Shown: piece by piece, positions 9,901 through 18,302 of the stretch
Numbering within the stretch: position 1 is the stretch's first letter
How the letters are laid out: the number at the start of each line of letters is the position of its first letter
Source of the DNA: Saccharicrinis sp963666825
GTDB lineage: Bacteria; Bacteroidota; Bacteroidia; Bacteroidales; Marinilabiliaceae
DNA: 64,000 nucleotides
Direction of reading: 5' to 3'
NCBI GenBank assembly: GCA_963666825.2
Contig: OY763044.2
Coordinates: 2,666,001 to 2,730,000, forward strand
Notes under the pieces: generated by a model
The model's input: the letters and a program-made list of their open reading frames with translations, nothing else
Database searches by the model: none
Told to the model about the DNA's origin: nothing
Program-made: the position numbers and the translations under genes

Positions 9901-10676
9901 GGATACTGATAATGGATATGAAGCCAATATATTAGCGAGCTAACAACTAAACTAGCGATAAAAACCAAGTAATTATACAAATTTGATTTTTGTCGCTTTA
10001 TTGCACGAATAACAACCTGTATATAAAGTATAATACTTAACAGTAAGAATACAATACCCCAATTAGCATAGGTTGGATTTGATTCTTTACAATCCTGTGC
10101 GGTGAACAAATAATGCCCTTCAATATCATATACTTTCTCACCTTTTGCACTAGGATCAACGCATATTTTCTTACAAAATGCAACAGGGATATCAATAGCA
10201 AACTCCTCCTTTAAAAACTCATTGCTATAAGAGTATTCAGTCTTTATACCAATTAAACAAAAAATATCCCAGTCTTTATATTTCTTACTTTTTATTAAAT
10301 ACCATGTATTACCAAATAAAGCTACTCTTTGTTTTAGTAACGAAACATCCTCATTTCTAAATGGTAATACTTGGTTAGTCCAACAACATAAAGAATCCCC
10401 TTTATAAACTAAAACCTCAATACCTTCAGGTTTTGAGGCCATGGTTGTATCCACCGCTTTCCATTCATCAGCATTCGTTAAATACGATTTGAATTCCTTA
10501 ACATAACGCTCTGATTCAACAACCTGTTGCTGAAGAATATTTTGAAAACGCAAAGAACTAAAGGACTGATTATTGTAATTATAATATGCCCATGAAAAAA
10601 GCCAGGTAACTAAAATTGAAGCAAACAATAACAATATCTGCCAGGAAAAAAGAAAACGCTTTAATCGATGTTGCAT
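6990..10676 (-). CDS. Large membrane sensor histidine kinase, NtrY-like
   Basis: A 1228-residue protein with an N-terminal TM helix, an extracytoplasmic segment, a block of about seven more TM helices (roughly 210-470), a second long extracytoplasmic region, then a further membrane pair, a HAMP domain (SRRITHPLKVIQSKM) and a kinase core. The phosphoacceptor is His1018 in IAHEIKNPLTP, the NtrY-type H-box, followed by N-box NLIKNAIQS, G1 DNGLGID and G2 SGMGLGLAIVKNI. Length is far above that of ordinary sensor kinases. It lies 12 bp after rlmH in the same direction. No cognate response regulator with an intact Asp is adjacent. The ligand is unknown. Confidence 0.88.
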   Translation of the reverse strand: MQHRLKRFLFSWQILLLFASILVTWLFSWAYYNYNNQSFSSLRFQNILQQQVVESERYVKEFKSYLTNADEWKAVDTTMASKPEGIEVLVYKGDSLCCWTNQVLPFRNEDVSLLKQRVALFGNTWYLIKSKKYKDWDIFCLIGIKTEYSYSNEFLKEEFAIDIPVAFCKKICVDPSAKGEKVYDIEGHYLFTAQDCKESNPTYANWGIVFLLLSIILYIQVVIRAIKRQKSNLYNYLVFIASLVVSSLIYWLHIHYQYPSFLFETYLFSPVYFGATQLFPNLGSLLLFAILVFSEAFIFYKYVLAPSYILKLNKNRFYRNLIIAGVLALTFGFWHIQNYIVKILVSNSLSAPILFKVSDIQFLDLVRFFIISLLLLSVVLVMEKVFIIFLKQVSKKTLSIIVSVVVVILALYSFNIIFWVYSFMFLVVANMLIWVTRRKSYHAYSTFIWFVAVFSVFSVYSFYFHNYNKEREERKLLIENLSFRLSIEEDPLSELLLKELEEALASDSTIITEVSKKELDVESITKYLKINYFHGYLERYELQVIPCWPGGDVIVNASNEKHNCYEYFNKMLKTDGSWVLDSKHFYFLKNQADQVTYFGVFKFFEGDSAKETCLYLELVSKPFFEGPGYPELLLSERESKLKEPLANYSYAKYVDGQLAKEVGDFKYPIQLNRLTTKVKSFRFFNSEDFSHLIYQPQDNVCIILSLPIVNFSMILIAFSILFVSFFIFGSFLILLTRLKRGRIMYEFTVQERIQIAFIGLMMALLLVIASGSVWQTIRSFEIKNNQILSEKMRSVLMEMEHRLGTEDEFTPDMEEFLEYLLKKFSSVFYADLNLYGTDGRLIATSRPELFDKGLSGHLMNSRGYIELNRKGEVEFIHEEAIGSLKYLSVYVPFINDNKKVLAYLNMPYFVGTSELRDEISSLVMGIVNFYLIFLIIVIGLTVVVSRRITHPLKVIQSKMGQLSLGKRNEKIEYKGKDEIGQLVIEYNRMVEELSESAEKLAKSEREMAWREMARQIAHEIKNPLTPMKLSIQYLERAYKDNASDFDEKLKKVSTTLIDQIDNLSNIASEFSNFAKMPIAKRKKIDVVEVLMHCVSLFDKAKELDFVVNKNSIEKYWIYADPEQMNSVFTNLIKNAIQSIPSKRKGVIDVEVYTKENQVVIKITDNGLGIDEEIQEKLFSPNFTTKSSGMGLGLAIVKNIVVNSKGKIWFSTKINEGTSFYVEFPNYDD

Positions 10677-10688
10677 ATAATAATAAAT

Positions 10689-11162
10689 CTAATCGTGATG
10701 ATAGGGTTGATTTTTTAAAATAGTCATTGCCCTGTATAATTGCTCTGTAAAAATTAAACGTACCATTTGGTGAGAAAATGTCATCTTTGATAATGAAACT
10801 TTTCCGTTACTTTGAGAATAAACCTGGTCCGAAAAACCATATGGACCTCCTACAACAAACACCAACCGTTTAAGGCCTCTTAACAATTTTTGTTCCATAA
10901 ATCCTGAAAATTCACGAGAAGAGAAAAGCTTACCTCCTTCATCCAATAATATAACCTCATCTCCAGGCTGACATTGTTGTAATATAAGTTCTCCTTCCTT
11001 TTCTTTCTGCTGAACCTCAGATAAGTTTTTAGTATTTTTGATATCCGGAATTATTTTAATCTCAAAAGGAATATAGTGTTTCAAGCGATCTACATACTTT
11101 TTAATACCAGTATCTAAATATTTTTCATCTGTTTTTCCTATCAAAACTAAAACTACCTTCAT
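10689..11162 (-). CDS. rlmH: 23S rRNA pseudouridine-1915 N3-methyltransferase RlmH
   Basis: A 157-residue protein matching the usual size. Characteristic features are the start MKVVLVLIGKT, the LDEGGKLFSSREF segment, the SPOUT-fold SAM-binding motif FVVGGPYGFS and the C-terminal HQMVRLIFTEQLYRAM. RlmH methylates pseudouridine 1915 of 23S rRNA in the assembled ribosome. It is the first gene of a leftward pair with the large histidine kinase and is divergent from the DUF4783 gene. Confidence 0.97.
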   Translation of the reverse strand: MKVVLVLIGKTDEKYLDTGIKKYVDRLKHYIPFEIKIIPDIKNTKNLSEVQQKEKEGELILQQCQPGDEVILLDEGGKLFSSREFSGFMEQKLLRGLKRLVFVVGGPYGFSDQVYSQSNGKVSLSKMTFSHQMVRLIFTEQLYRAMTILKNQPYHHD

Positions 11163-11206
11163 GTATAAAACCTTTACTATTTATGAGTCAATCTTGCAAT
11201 GAATCC

Positions 11207-11214
11207 CAAAAATA
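11207..11214 (-). promoter_or_regulatory. Bacteroidota -7 element (TATTTTTG) for rlmH
   Basis: An exact TAnnTTTG on the minus strand about 45 bases before the rlmH ATG. Confidence 0.45.
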
Positions 11215-11327
11215 TAAAATATTAGAACCATTTTAAGATACCTCCGTATAAAAAGCTTGAAAAGGGGAATTTTATTGAAAACATGCAAATTCAATTCAAA
11301 TTAATGGTTTAGTATTTGTAATACTAT

Positions 11328-11335
11328 TACTTTTG
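11328..11335 (+). promoter_or_regulatory. Bacteroidota -7 element (TACTTTTG) for DUF4783-nadC
   Basis: An exact TAnnTTTG about 20 bases before the ATG at 11355. No -33 TTG is evident at the standard distance. Confidence 0.5.
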
Positions 11336-11354
11336 TTTCACCAAAAAATAAAAA

Positions 11355-11762
11355 ATGAAAAGTTCAGCATCAATAACTCGATTGGGTTTAATAATATTTA
11401 TTTTATTATTTGGAATTGCAAATGAATCATTTTGTCAACTTCCGGATACTATTATTAAAGCCACTCAAAATGCAAATGCACAAGAACTATCTCAATATTT
11501 TAATGGGAAAATTGAATTGGTTTTACCTCAAAAGTCAGGTGTTTTCAGTGATTCTCAGGCTAAACTTGTATTGGAAGACTTTTTTAAACATAATCCAATA
11601 AAAAGCTTTAGGATAATACATCAGGGTAAGCGTGAAAACTCAGCTTTTGCAATTGGTAAATACCAAAGTACTAATAATGTTTACAGGTTCTATTTTTTAA
11701 CTAAAAACAAAGAAAATAAAACTTATATACATCAAATAAGAATTGAAAAAGAAGATGATTAA
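11355..11762 (+). CDS. DUF4783 family exported protein
   Basis: A 135-residue protein with a signal peptide (hydrophobic 10-25, cleavage near SFCQ). The rest matches the small NTF2-like DUF4783 family: ATQNANAQELSQYF, then SGVFSDSQAKLVLEDFF and a closing IHQIRIEKE strand. These proteins are small periplasmic domains without a known function. The gene overlaps nadC by 8 bp, an arrangement common in Bacteroidota that implies translational coupling, although no functional tie to NAD synthesis is known. Confidence 0.8.
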   Translation: MKSSASITRLGLIIFILLFGIANESFCQLPDTIIKATQNANAQELSQYFNGKIELVLPQKSGVFSDSQAKLVLEDFFKHNPIKSFRIIHQGKRENSAFAIGKYQSTNNVYRFYFLTKNKENKTYIHQIRIEKEDD

Positions 11763-12600
11763 CGAAAGTACACTGAATGCAATTATTGATAATGCTATTC
11801 GCGAAGATGTTGGCGATGGTGATCATTCCTCTCAATCTTGTATACCTGAAACTGCCATTGGAAAAGCACAACTATTGGTTAAAGAAAATGGAATAATTGC
11901 AGGAGTAGATATTGCAAAAAGAGTTTTTAAGAAATTTGATCCAAATATAAAAATAGAATCCTTTATAGAAGATGGTACCGAAGTAAAAGTTGGCGATGTT
12001 ATCTTTATTGTTGAAGGTAAAGTTCTTGACTTACTTAAAGCAGAACGTTTAGTATTGAATATTATGCAACGCATGAGTGGCATTGCTACAAATACAAATA
12101 TTTACGTAAAAAAACTGGAAGGTCTTCACACTAAAGTATTAGATACACGTAAAACAACTCCCGGCTTAAGAGAAATAGAAAAACTTGCTGTAAAAATTGG
12201 AGGTGGAGTAAATCATAGAATAGGCTTATATGATATGATTATGCTTAAAGATAACCACATTGATTTTGCAGGTGGAATTGAAAAAGCAATCCATTCAGTT
12301 CATGAATATCTGAAAGCAAACAAAAAAAATCTTAAAATCGAAGTTGAAGTCAGGGATTTTGATGAATTAGATGAAGTACTTAGAGTTGGAGGTATTCACA
12401 GAATAATGTTGGATAACTTTACTCCTGAAGAAACAAAAAAAGCAGTTGACTTAATTGCAGGCAAATTTGAAACAGAATCATCTGGCGGAATAACACTGGA
12501 TACACTTAGAGATTATGCAGAATGCGGTGTTGATTATATTTCTGTTGGAGCATTAACGCATCATATTAAAAGCATGGATTTAAGTTTAAAAGCTTTATAA
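11755..12600 (+). CDS. nadC: Nicotinate-nucleotide pyrophosphorylase (quinolinate phosphoribosyltransferase)
   Basis: A 281-residue protein, normal for NadC. Recognisable segments are the early EDVGDGDHSS, the core NIMQRMSGIAT, DTRKTTPGLR (PRPP/quinolinate binding), GGGVNHRIGLYDMIMLKDNH (catalytic region) and the C-terminal barrel segment SSGGITLDTLRDYAECGVDYISVGALTH. It converts quinolinate and PRPP to nicotinate mononucleotide in de novo NAD synthesis. The ATG at 11755 is preferred over an in-frame TTG at 11743 because it begins the conserved region and overlaps the upstream stop. nadA and nadB are not in the window. Confidence 0.97.
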   Translation: MINESTLNAIIDNAIREDVGDGDHSSQSCIPETAIGKAQLLVKENGIIAGVDIAKRVFKKFDPNIKIESFIEDGTEVKVGDVIFIVEGKVLDLLKAERLVLNIMQRMSGIATNTNIYVKKLEGLHTKVLDTRKTTPGLREIEKLAVKIGGGVNHRIGLYDMIMLKDNHIDFAGGIEKAIHSVHEYLKANKKNLKIEVEVRDFDELDEVLRVGGIHRIMLDNFTPEETKKAVDLIAGKFETESSGGITLDTLRDYAECGVDYISVGALTHHIKSMDLSLKAL

Positions 12601-12623
12601 AAAAACATACAAACTAGATATTT

Positions 12624-12656
12624 AAAAGTTGGTTAAGAAATTAGCCAACTTTTGTT
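12624..12656 (+). terminator. Rho-independent terminator after nadC
   Basis: A 13-bp stem (12624-12636 with 12641-12653, one G-U pair), GAAA loop, followed by T-rich sequence. Confidence 0.85.
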
Positions 12657-12852
12657 TTTTATAAACATAATACTCTGGCTTTTTTCTTCTTTATTTCTTA
12701 TTTTTAGTTAGAGAGATAACGCATATCGTTTATACTTTACACACATTAAGATGAAATAAGCCATTAGTAATTATAAAATCAATTTATTCAATCATTTTAG
12801 ACTACTAAAGGTAAGTTCCATCTAATTCATTTAACTAATAAAAATTAATGAT

Positions 12853-13224
12853 ATGAAAAATGGATCAATACAATTGATGGACCTGGAGCTAGAACATATC
12901 TTATGGAAAAAAAGACTTGAGTTATTTATTAATGAAGTGGATTTAATGGTATCTCAAAACAATAAGCTACCTATTGAAAGGAAAAAAGATTCTTTAAATC
13001 CAATTGAGCTATTAGCTCTGGAAGAACATAAAGACAATCTTGTAAAATTAAAAAGCAGAATTGATATTAAAGAGCAGGAATTAAAATTCTACAACAAAGA
13101 TTTTCCGATAACATTTGATCATGAGTATTTTAAAGATCATTTGGAACTTAGACAGAAAAATCATCAACTTCAGGAAATTCATCTTGACAGAATAAGGGAT
13201 ATAATAAAAGAAATTGGAATATAA
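12853..13224 (+). CDS. Small coiled-coil hypothetical protein
   Basis: A 123-residue soluble, highly charged, helix-rich protein with no signal peptide or membrane segment. Heptad-like stretches (LWKKRLELFINEVDLM, HKDNLVKLKSRIDIKEQELKFY and the C-terminal HQLQEIHLDRIRDIIKEIG) suggest a helical hairpin or coiled coil. I do not recognise a family. It is free-standing, with a terminator upstream and about 100 bp to the next gene. Codon use looks like that of its neighbours, and an ATG with an A-rich leader supports the start. Confidence 0.6.
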   Translation: MKNGSIQLMDLELEHILWKKRLELFINEVDLMVSQNNKLPIERKKDSLNPIELLALEEHKDNLVKLKSRIDIKEQELKFYNKDFPITFDHEYFKDHLELRQKNHQLQEIHLDRIRDIIKEIGI

Positions 13225-13321
13225 ATACCATAAAGTCGAAATTAAATGTATATTTAGCACCGTAGCAATAGTTGTTAAATATGAAGATATAAATCTCTTC
13301 TTTATTAATATTTATAAGTAA

Positions 13322-14350
13322 ATGAATACAAAAAAATTAATGATAATATGTTTATTATCAATATTCCTTTATCAATGTAAAAATCAACCTTCCCAAAAAC
13401 GTATCATTGCATTTTACAATTTGGAAAACTTATTTGATACAATTAATAATCCGGAAGTAAGAGATGGAGAATTTACTCCTGAAGGTTTTAGAAAGTGGGA
13501 CTCTAAAAAGTACACTTCTAAAATAGAAAAAATGAGCAAGGTAATATCCAATCTTGGTGAAGATGTAAAAATGAATGCTCCCGATATTATTGGTGTTTGT
13601 GAAGTCGAAAACAAAGGGGTACTTGAAGATTTGTGTTCCAGCTCTAATTTAAGTAAATATAATTATCAAATTGTACATCATGATTCTCCTGATAAAAGAG
13701 GTATTGATGTTGCTTTGTTATATAAACCAGAATCGTTTAAAGTAATTGACAACAAATTATTTCCTTTGATTATTCATGATATAGATTCCGGTTATAGAAT
13801 TTATACCAGAGATCAATTATTAGTTAAAGGAATTTTAGATTCTGATACAATAAATATTATTGTTAACCACTGGCCAAGCAGATATGGAGGCGAGCAAAGA
13901 AGTCTTCCTCATCGTAAAGCTGCAGCTATGCTCAACAGACAAATCATTGACTCTTTATTAAGTGAAAATAAGAATGCAAAAATAATCACAATGGGTGATT
14001 TAAATGATAATCCAACAAATGAATCCATTTCAAAATACCTATTAAAAGAAGACCAGGAACTTAGTTCTAAGGATAAGCTTTACAATCCTATGGCGAAAAT
14101 ATTTAATTCAGGTAAAGGATCTTTATATTACAAGGGGAAATGGGATTTATTTGATCAGATTATTATCTCAAACTCTCTTATTAGTGCTACAAAAGGATTA
14201 TCACTTGATACCACAGTTGTATACAATAAACCATTTTTAATTCAACAGGATGGCAAATTCAAAGGTAATTTATTACGTACTTTTGGAGGCAAAACCTATT
14301 TAGATGGTTATAGTGATCACTTACCAGTATATATTACATTAAAAGAATAA
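13322..14350 (+). CDS. Endonuclease/exonuclease/phosphatase-fold lipoprotein
   Basis: A 342-residue protein with a lipoprotein signal (LLSIFLYQCKN; Cys lipobox). The mature part carries EEP-superfamily signatures in order: FYNLENLFD (N-terminal metal motif), IIGVCEVEN (Glu ligand), GIDVALLYKP, NIIVNHWPSRYGGE (His), ITMGDLNDNP (Asp/Asn pair) and the final YSDHLPVYI (Asp-His). Members are Mg-dependent phosphodiesterases, and secreted ones act as nucleases or phosphatases. It probably resides on the outer face of the inner membrane or on the outer membrane. The exact substrate is unknown. FKBP follows 50 bp later. Confidence 0.85.
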   Translation: MNTKKLMIICLLSIFLYQCKNQPSQKRIIAFYNLENLFDTINNPEVRDGEFTPEGFRKWDSKKYTSKIEKMSKVISNLGEDVKMNAPDIIGVCEVENKGVLEDLCSSSNLSKYNYQIVHHDSPDKRGIDVALLYKPESFKVIDNKLFPLIIHDIDSGYRIYTRDQLLVKGILDSDTINIIVNHWPSRYGGEQRSLPHRKAAAMLNRQIIDSLLSENKNAKIITMGDLNDNPTNESISKYLLKEDQELSSKDKLYNPMAKIFNSGKGSLYYKGKWDLFDQIIISNSLISATKGLSLDTTVVYNKPFLIQQDGKFKGNLLRTFGGKTYLDGYSDHLPVYITLKE

Positions 14351-14400
14351 TAAAGATATTAAAGAACTATCATTACATACTCTTTTGTAGAATTTAAGTT

Positions 14401-14832
14401 ATGGCAAGAGGAAATAAGAAGCAAAAGTTAGGAGGATCTGCTGGCCAAAACAGAAAAAATTCTGATGATTTTTTAGTTCAGAACCTTAAAAAACCAAATA
14501 TCAGAGAAACATCATCCGGACTGCAATATGAAATTATTAAAGAAGGCGAAGGTGATTCACCTGTAGAAGATAGTATTGTAATTGTTCAGCAAAGAGCCAT
14601 GCTTCTTGGAGGTAAAATTCTTGATGACACTTATAAAGAAAATTCAACTATGGAATTTAAATTAAGTGAAACAATTGAAGGATATCAGGAAGGACTAATG
14701 ATGATGAAGCCAGGAAGTCGTTATAAGTTTTTTGTTCCTCCAGAACTTGGGTGGGGTAAAAAAGGCTCTGGTGGCAGAATCGGACCAAATGCTGTTGTAA
14801 TATTCGATGTAAATCTTGTGGAGTTTTATTGA
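14401..14832 (+). CDS. FKBP-type peptidyl-prolyl cis-trans isomerase
   Basis: A 143-residue protein with no signal peptide. After a basic, glycine-rich first 30 residues comes one FKBP domain: SSGLQYEIIKEGEG, a VIVQQRAMLLGGKILDDTY strand pair, EGYQEGLMMMKPGSRYKFFVPPELGWG and the final NAVVIFDVNLVEF. These are the standard FKBP core motifs, though some aromatic active-site positions differ (MLLGG in place of GxLxDG). It probably acts as a cytoplasmic folding catalyst or chaperone. Its stop lies inside a hairpin shared with the convergent btuD. Confidence 0.85.
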   Translation: MARGNKKQKLGGSAGQNRKNSDDFLVQNLKKPNIRETSSGLQYEIIKEGEGDSPVEDSIVIVQQRAMLLGGKILDDTYKENSTMEFKLSETIEGYQEGLMMMKPGSRYKFFVPPELGWGKKGSGGRIGPNAVVIFDVNLVEFY

Positions 14833-14850
14833 TGTAAAAACATCAATAAA
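14825..14850. terminator. Bidirectional hairpin between FKBP and btuD
   Basis: A perfect 10-bp stem (TTTATTGATG / CATCAATAAA) around an A-rich 6-nt loop. It overlaps both stop codons of the convergent genes. There is no long T tract on either side, so termination strength is uncertain. Confidence 0.5.
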
Positions 14851-15844
14851 CTTCCACTATTTTTTCCATTAGATCCTGAATCTTAGTGCACTCCAAAACC
14901 TTTTGATTGCTCTTATATAGACAAAAATTATTTACACCATTGGCTGAAACCGTAATTTTATAATCTGAGTCTGATTGTACTGTTTTATAACCTAAACGAT
15001 ATAAAGCTCTTCTCACCCACTGTGTTGCAACATCATTTCCTTCAATTGCAACAGGTTTACTATGAGTTCTATGATATTTAAATGAACCAGACATATTATC
15101 AAACACAATTCCTTCTCTTTCAAAAAAGGCTTTAAAATCATTTGATAAGACAAGGTCTTCAGGAATTCCAACCTTTAAGTCTTTACCCTTAGCTAACAAC
15201 CATATTTTATCTGCAATTTGGAGTGCCATCTCTAAATCATGAGTAGACAAAAGAATTCCTCTACCTTTTTCACATGACAAACGCTTAAGAAGTTGCATTA
15301 TTTCCAATTTGGCAGGTAAATCTAAAAAAGCAGTTGGTTCATCGAGTATGATAAAAGGTGTTTCCTGAACTAATGCTTTTGCTATCATTACCTTTTGTCT
15401 CTCTCCGTCACTCATTTTATCAATACTCTTGTATCGATACTCACTTAAACCAACCTCATCAATAGCCTTATCTATTAGATGTATATCATGTTTTGTCAGC
15501 TTTCCAAAAAAACCGGTATAGGGCGTCCTTCCTAAAGAAACTAGCTCAAAAACAGTTAGGTTTTGTATCTGAATTCTATCTGTTAAAACCACACTAACCA
15601 TCCTTGAAACTTTAGATTCCTGTAATAAGTTCAGATCTTGATCTCCATAAAAGACAGTTCCTTTTAAGGGCTTTAAAAATCCCGAAAGCGTTTTAATTAA
15701 GGTTGACTTACCTGCACCATTAGGACCTAGTAAACAAATAAATTCCCCTTCCTTCACTTCGACATTGATACCTGAATGTAATGGTGCTGAATCTACATTA
15801 TACCCAACTGACAAATTATCTACTTTCAACAACTCCTTATTCAT
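14843..15844 (-). CDS. btuD: Vitamin B12 (cobamide) ABC importer, ATPase subunit
   Basis: A 333-residue ABC ATPase: Walker A GPNGAGKS (about 39-46), Q-loop region, signature MSDGERQKVMIAKA, Walker B FIILDEP and H-loop STHD. It belongs to the FepC/BtuD branch that energises metal-chelate import. About 75 residues extend past the standard domain (from roughly 258), ending DLMEKIVEVY. This tail is not part of the canonical ATPase. It lies 50 bp after btuC in an operon led by a cobalamin riboswitch, which makes B12 the likely substrate. Confidence 0.88.
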   Translation of the reverse strand: MNKELLKVDNLSVGYNVDSAPLHSGINVEVKEGEFICLLGPNGAGKSTLIKTLSGFLKPLKGTVFYGDQDLNLLQESKVSRMVSVVLTDRIQIQNLTVFELVSLGRTPYTGFFGKLTKHDIHLIDKAIDEVGLSEYRYKSIDKMSDGERQKVMIAKALVQETPFIILDEPTAFLDLPAKLEIMQLLKRLSCEKGRGILLSTHDLEMALQIADKIWLLAKGKDLKVGIPEDLVLSNDFKAFFEREGIVFDNMSGSFKYHRTHSKPVAIEGNDVATQWVRRALYRLGYKTVQSDSDYKITVSANGVNNFCLYKSNQKVLECTKIQDLMEKIVEVY

Positions 15845-15894
15845 CTGATTAAATTTATTTTCAAAGGCCAGATGGAACTCGCCAAACTATATCA

Positions 15895-16941
15895 TTACTG
15901 GGTTAAATTTCTTCGTTTCAATATTACAGACACCACAATTGGAGCTCCAATAAGAGAAGTAACAGCATTAATAGGCAATGCACCGTCAAATCCCGGAAGG
16001 CGGGATATTACATTGCAAAACAATGCCAAACAAGCACCAAGTACCATTACTGCAGGAAGCAAAACTGAATGATCTGCTGTTTTAAACAATCCTTTACATA
16101 AGTGAGGCACTGCTAAACCTAAGAAAGCAATTGGACCACAGAATGCAGTAACTGTTGCAGTTAATAATCCAGTTACAACCAATATCCCTAATCTTGATCG
16201 TTTAATATTCAAACCTAAATTTGATGCATAATTTTCACCCAACAACAATACATTTAATGATTTTATGAGGAATAATGAACCTATTAAGCCTAATATAATT
16301 AAAGGCACAAAAATTAAATGTTTATCCCAGGATATATTATTAAAAGAACCCAACTCCCAAACAACATAACTTTTTATATCCTCCTTTGCACTAAAAAATT
16401 GTAACAACCCCACAATTGCACTAGAGGCATATCCAACCATAATACCCACTATCAATAACATTGCATTATTCCTAAGTTTGCGAGCCAAAAACAAAACAAC
16501 AAATAACACCCCAAATGCACCAAGAAAAGCAGCCAGAGATATTGTTATAACACCAAATGAACTCGCAATTAATCTTGACAATCCACCAAAAATTCCAAAT
16601 GATAAAACTACAATTGCAACCCCTAAACCTGCTCCCGAACTAATACCCAAAATAGAGGGGCCTGCAAGCGGATTTCTAAATAAGGTTTGCATTTGAAGTC
16701 CTCCAACAGCTAATGCTGCTCCGGAAAGTAACGCTGTTACAGTTTGAGGAAACCTGGACTTTAATAGAATATTACCCCAAATCTCATTTTCCGCTCCATA
16801 ACCAAACATCCATTTAATGATAACCGGAAACGGAATATAAACCGAACCTAGTGAAATATTAAGAAATAATAGTGTCAATAACAGTATAGACAAACCTAAA
16901 AAAGCAGCATTTTTTCTACCCTTTGCCCATTCTCCCTGCAT
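15895..16941 (-). CDS. btuC: Vitamin B12 ABC importer, FecCD/BtuC-type permease
   Basis: A 348-residue polytopic protein with about ten hydrophobic helices, starting with a cytoplasmic MQGEWAKGRKN tail. It has the FecCD family hallmarks: SRFPQTVTALLSGAALAVGGLQMQTLFRNPLAGPSILGIS and GPIAFLGLAVPHLCKGLF, which form the ATPase coupling regions. It starts 3 bp after the btuF stop, indicating translational coupling. It moves the corrinoid across the inner membrane. Confidence 0.92.
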   Translation of the reverse strand: MQGEWAKGRKNAAFLGLSILLLTLLFLNISLGSVYIPFPVIIKWMFGYGAENEIWGNILLKSRFPQTVTALLSGAALAVGGLQMQTLFRNPLAGPSILGISSGAGLGVAIVVLSFGIFGGLSRLIASSFGVITISLAAFLGAFGVLFVVLFLARKLRNNAMLLIVGIMVGYASSAIVGLLQFFSAKEDIKSYVVWELGSFNNISWDKHLIFVPLIILGLIGSLFLIKSLNVLLLGENYASNLGLNIKRSRLGILVVTGLLTATVTAFCGPIAFLGLAVPHLCKGLFKTADHSVLLPAVMVLGACLALFCNVISRLPGFDGALPINAVTSLIGAPIVVSVILKRRNLTQ

Positions 16942-16944
16942 ACC

Positions 16945-18081
16945 TTATTCTTTTGTCAGCTTTTTATAAAAAACAGGTTCATAATTCTTTAATAATTCTG
17001 GATGAAACAATTTGACAAAGTCTGATAAAATTACATCCGGTTTAAGCAAACCTTCTTCATAATATTGTGAGTCAAAAGTATTTGAAAAGAAAATTTCTTT
17101 TTCTCTAAAGGCCTTAAAATCAGCATAACGAGGATCTTCTTTTTTTAATACAGAATAACTATATTCTCCAGGAAAATTCACAAGCAAGGTCCAATAATCA
17201 CAATCCCCAGCAGCCTCATATACCGTTTCAAAATCATAAGTTAATGAACCTACTCCATCCCTATCTTTAAATATATAATCAACACTTGCATCCCTAAAGA
17301 AATTAGCTTTATAACTCTGCGCTGCAGGAGCATACCAAATACCTTGAAAAACCTTTCCGGAAAAAACCGTAGGTTTAACTTTTGCCTTAGCTGCTATAGA
17401 TTTAACTTCTTCATATTTTGCTGCAACACTAGCTACTTTTGCCAAAGCTTTTTTCTCTTTATTAAAAAAGGCAGCAAAATAAACCAACCATTCAACTCTT
17501 CCCAGTGGTGTATTCTCAAGGTAACTGCTATTTGTAACTACATTTATACCAGCTTCTCTTAAAGGACCGTAATAATCGTCTTTAAAAGGAGAAACCATCA
17601 TAATATCTGGATTTAAAGACAATACCACCTCCATATCCGGAGCATATGCAGTTCCTATATTTTTAATAGATCCATCCTTTAAACCTTTAACAACCTTTTT
17701 GTTAGATACATATTCTGGTTCAGCCATACCAACCAGCGACATTATCTCATCCAATTCACTGGCATAACAAATCTGGGTAGAAGCAACAGAAACCCATCTA
17801 TTTACAGGTACTTTTATTGAACCCGGATTATCTTTAAGAAATGCAGAATCTGAGGATAATACAATTTGATATGGAGCAGCTAGTGAATCCCATGGATGAA
17901 GTACTTCTATAACCTTATGCTTTGGAAAATACTGAATAGAAAAGCGATTTGCATAAACAGGATTGTAAATGGAATCAACTTTCACTAATACTGAACCCTG
18001 AGTTTTTACTGAGTTTTTATTTGTACATGAAACAAAAAAACACAATACAATAAAGAAAATAGAAAAATACCTTAACATCAT
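16945..18081 (-). CDS. btuF: Vitamin B12 ABC importer, substrate-binding lipoprotein
   Basis: A 378-residue protein with a lipoprotein signal (FFIVLCFFVSCTNKN). The body has the helical-backbone metal-chelate binding fold (PBP type III): VSVASTQICYASELDEI, then the linking segment EVVLSLNPDIMMVSPF, GINVVTNSSYLENTPLGRVEW and the late DVILSDFVKLFHPELL. It is the first gene after the cobalamin riboswitch and is followed by btuC and btuD. In the cell it would be anchored on the periplasmic face of the inner membrane and deliver cobamide to BtuCD. No BtuB-type receptor is linked. Confidence 0.88.
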   Translation of the reverse strand: MMLRYFSIFFIVLCFFVSCTNKNSVKTQGSVLVKVDSIYNPVYANRFSIQYFPKHKVIEVLHPWDSLAAPYQIVLSSDSAFLKDNPGSIKVPVNRWVSVASTQICYASELDEIMSLVGMAEPEYVSNKKVVKGLKDGSIKNIGTAYAPDMEVVLSLNPDIMMVSPFKDDYYGPLREAGINVVTNSSYLENTPLGRVEWLVYFAAFFNKEKKALAKVASVAAKYEEVKSIAAKAKVKPTVFSGKVFQGIWYAPAAQSYKANFFRDASVDYIFKDRDGVGSLTYDFETVYEAAGDCDYWTLLVNFPGEYSYSVLKKEDPRYADFKAFREKEIFFSNTFDSQYYEEGLLKPDVILSDFVKLFHPELLKNYEPVFYKKLTKE

Positions 18082-18118
18082 AACTTTTACCTCCCGAAAG
18101 GTTCATGAAACATTCCTC

Positions 18119-18262
18119 ATGGCAGGTTTTCCGACTTTCTTTATGAGTACCTTCCCATTAATTATAACAGTGGTATTTTTCTCACCCAAAACAGGTAGAA
18201 TACGGCTGCGGGTACAGTTCCTGACTCCTTAAATAATTAAGCTACAGGATTCCCTTTCAAAA
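18119..18262 (-). ncRNA. Cobalamin riboswitch (AdoCbl class) controlling btuFCD
   Basis: Reading the minus strand, the conserved blocks occur in order: GGGAATCCTGTAG, CAGGAACTGTACCCGCAGCC, the B12-box region ACCACTG (18168-18173 on the plus strand is CAGTGG), GGGAAGG, then AGTCGGAAAACCTGCC. That is the standard cobalamin riboswitch order. The 3' end lies about 40 bases before the btuF ATG. Riboswitches of this class shut off downstream genes when adenosylcobalamin is abundant. Confidence 0.95.
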
Positions 18263-18302
18263 TACATACATGTATTTACCATGAGAGCTCACAAAAGTAC
18301 AT

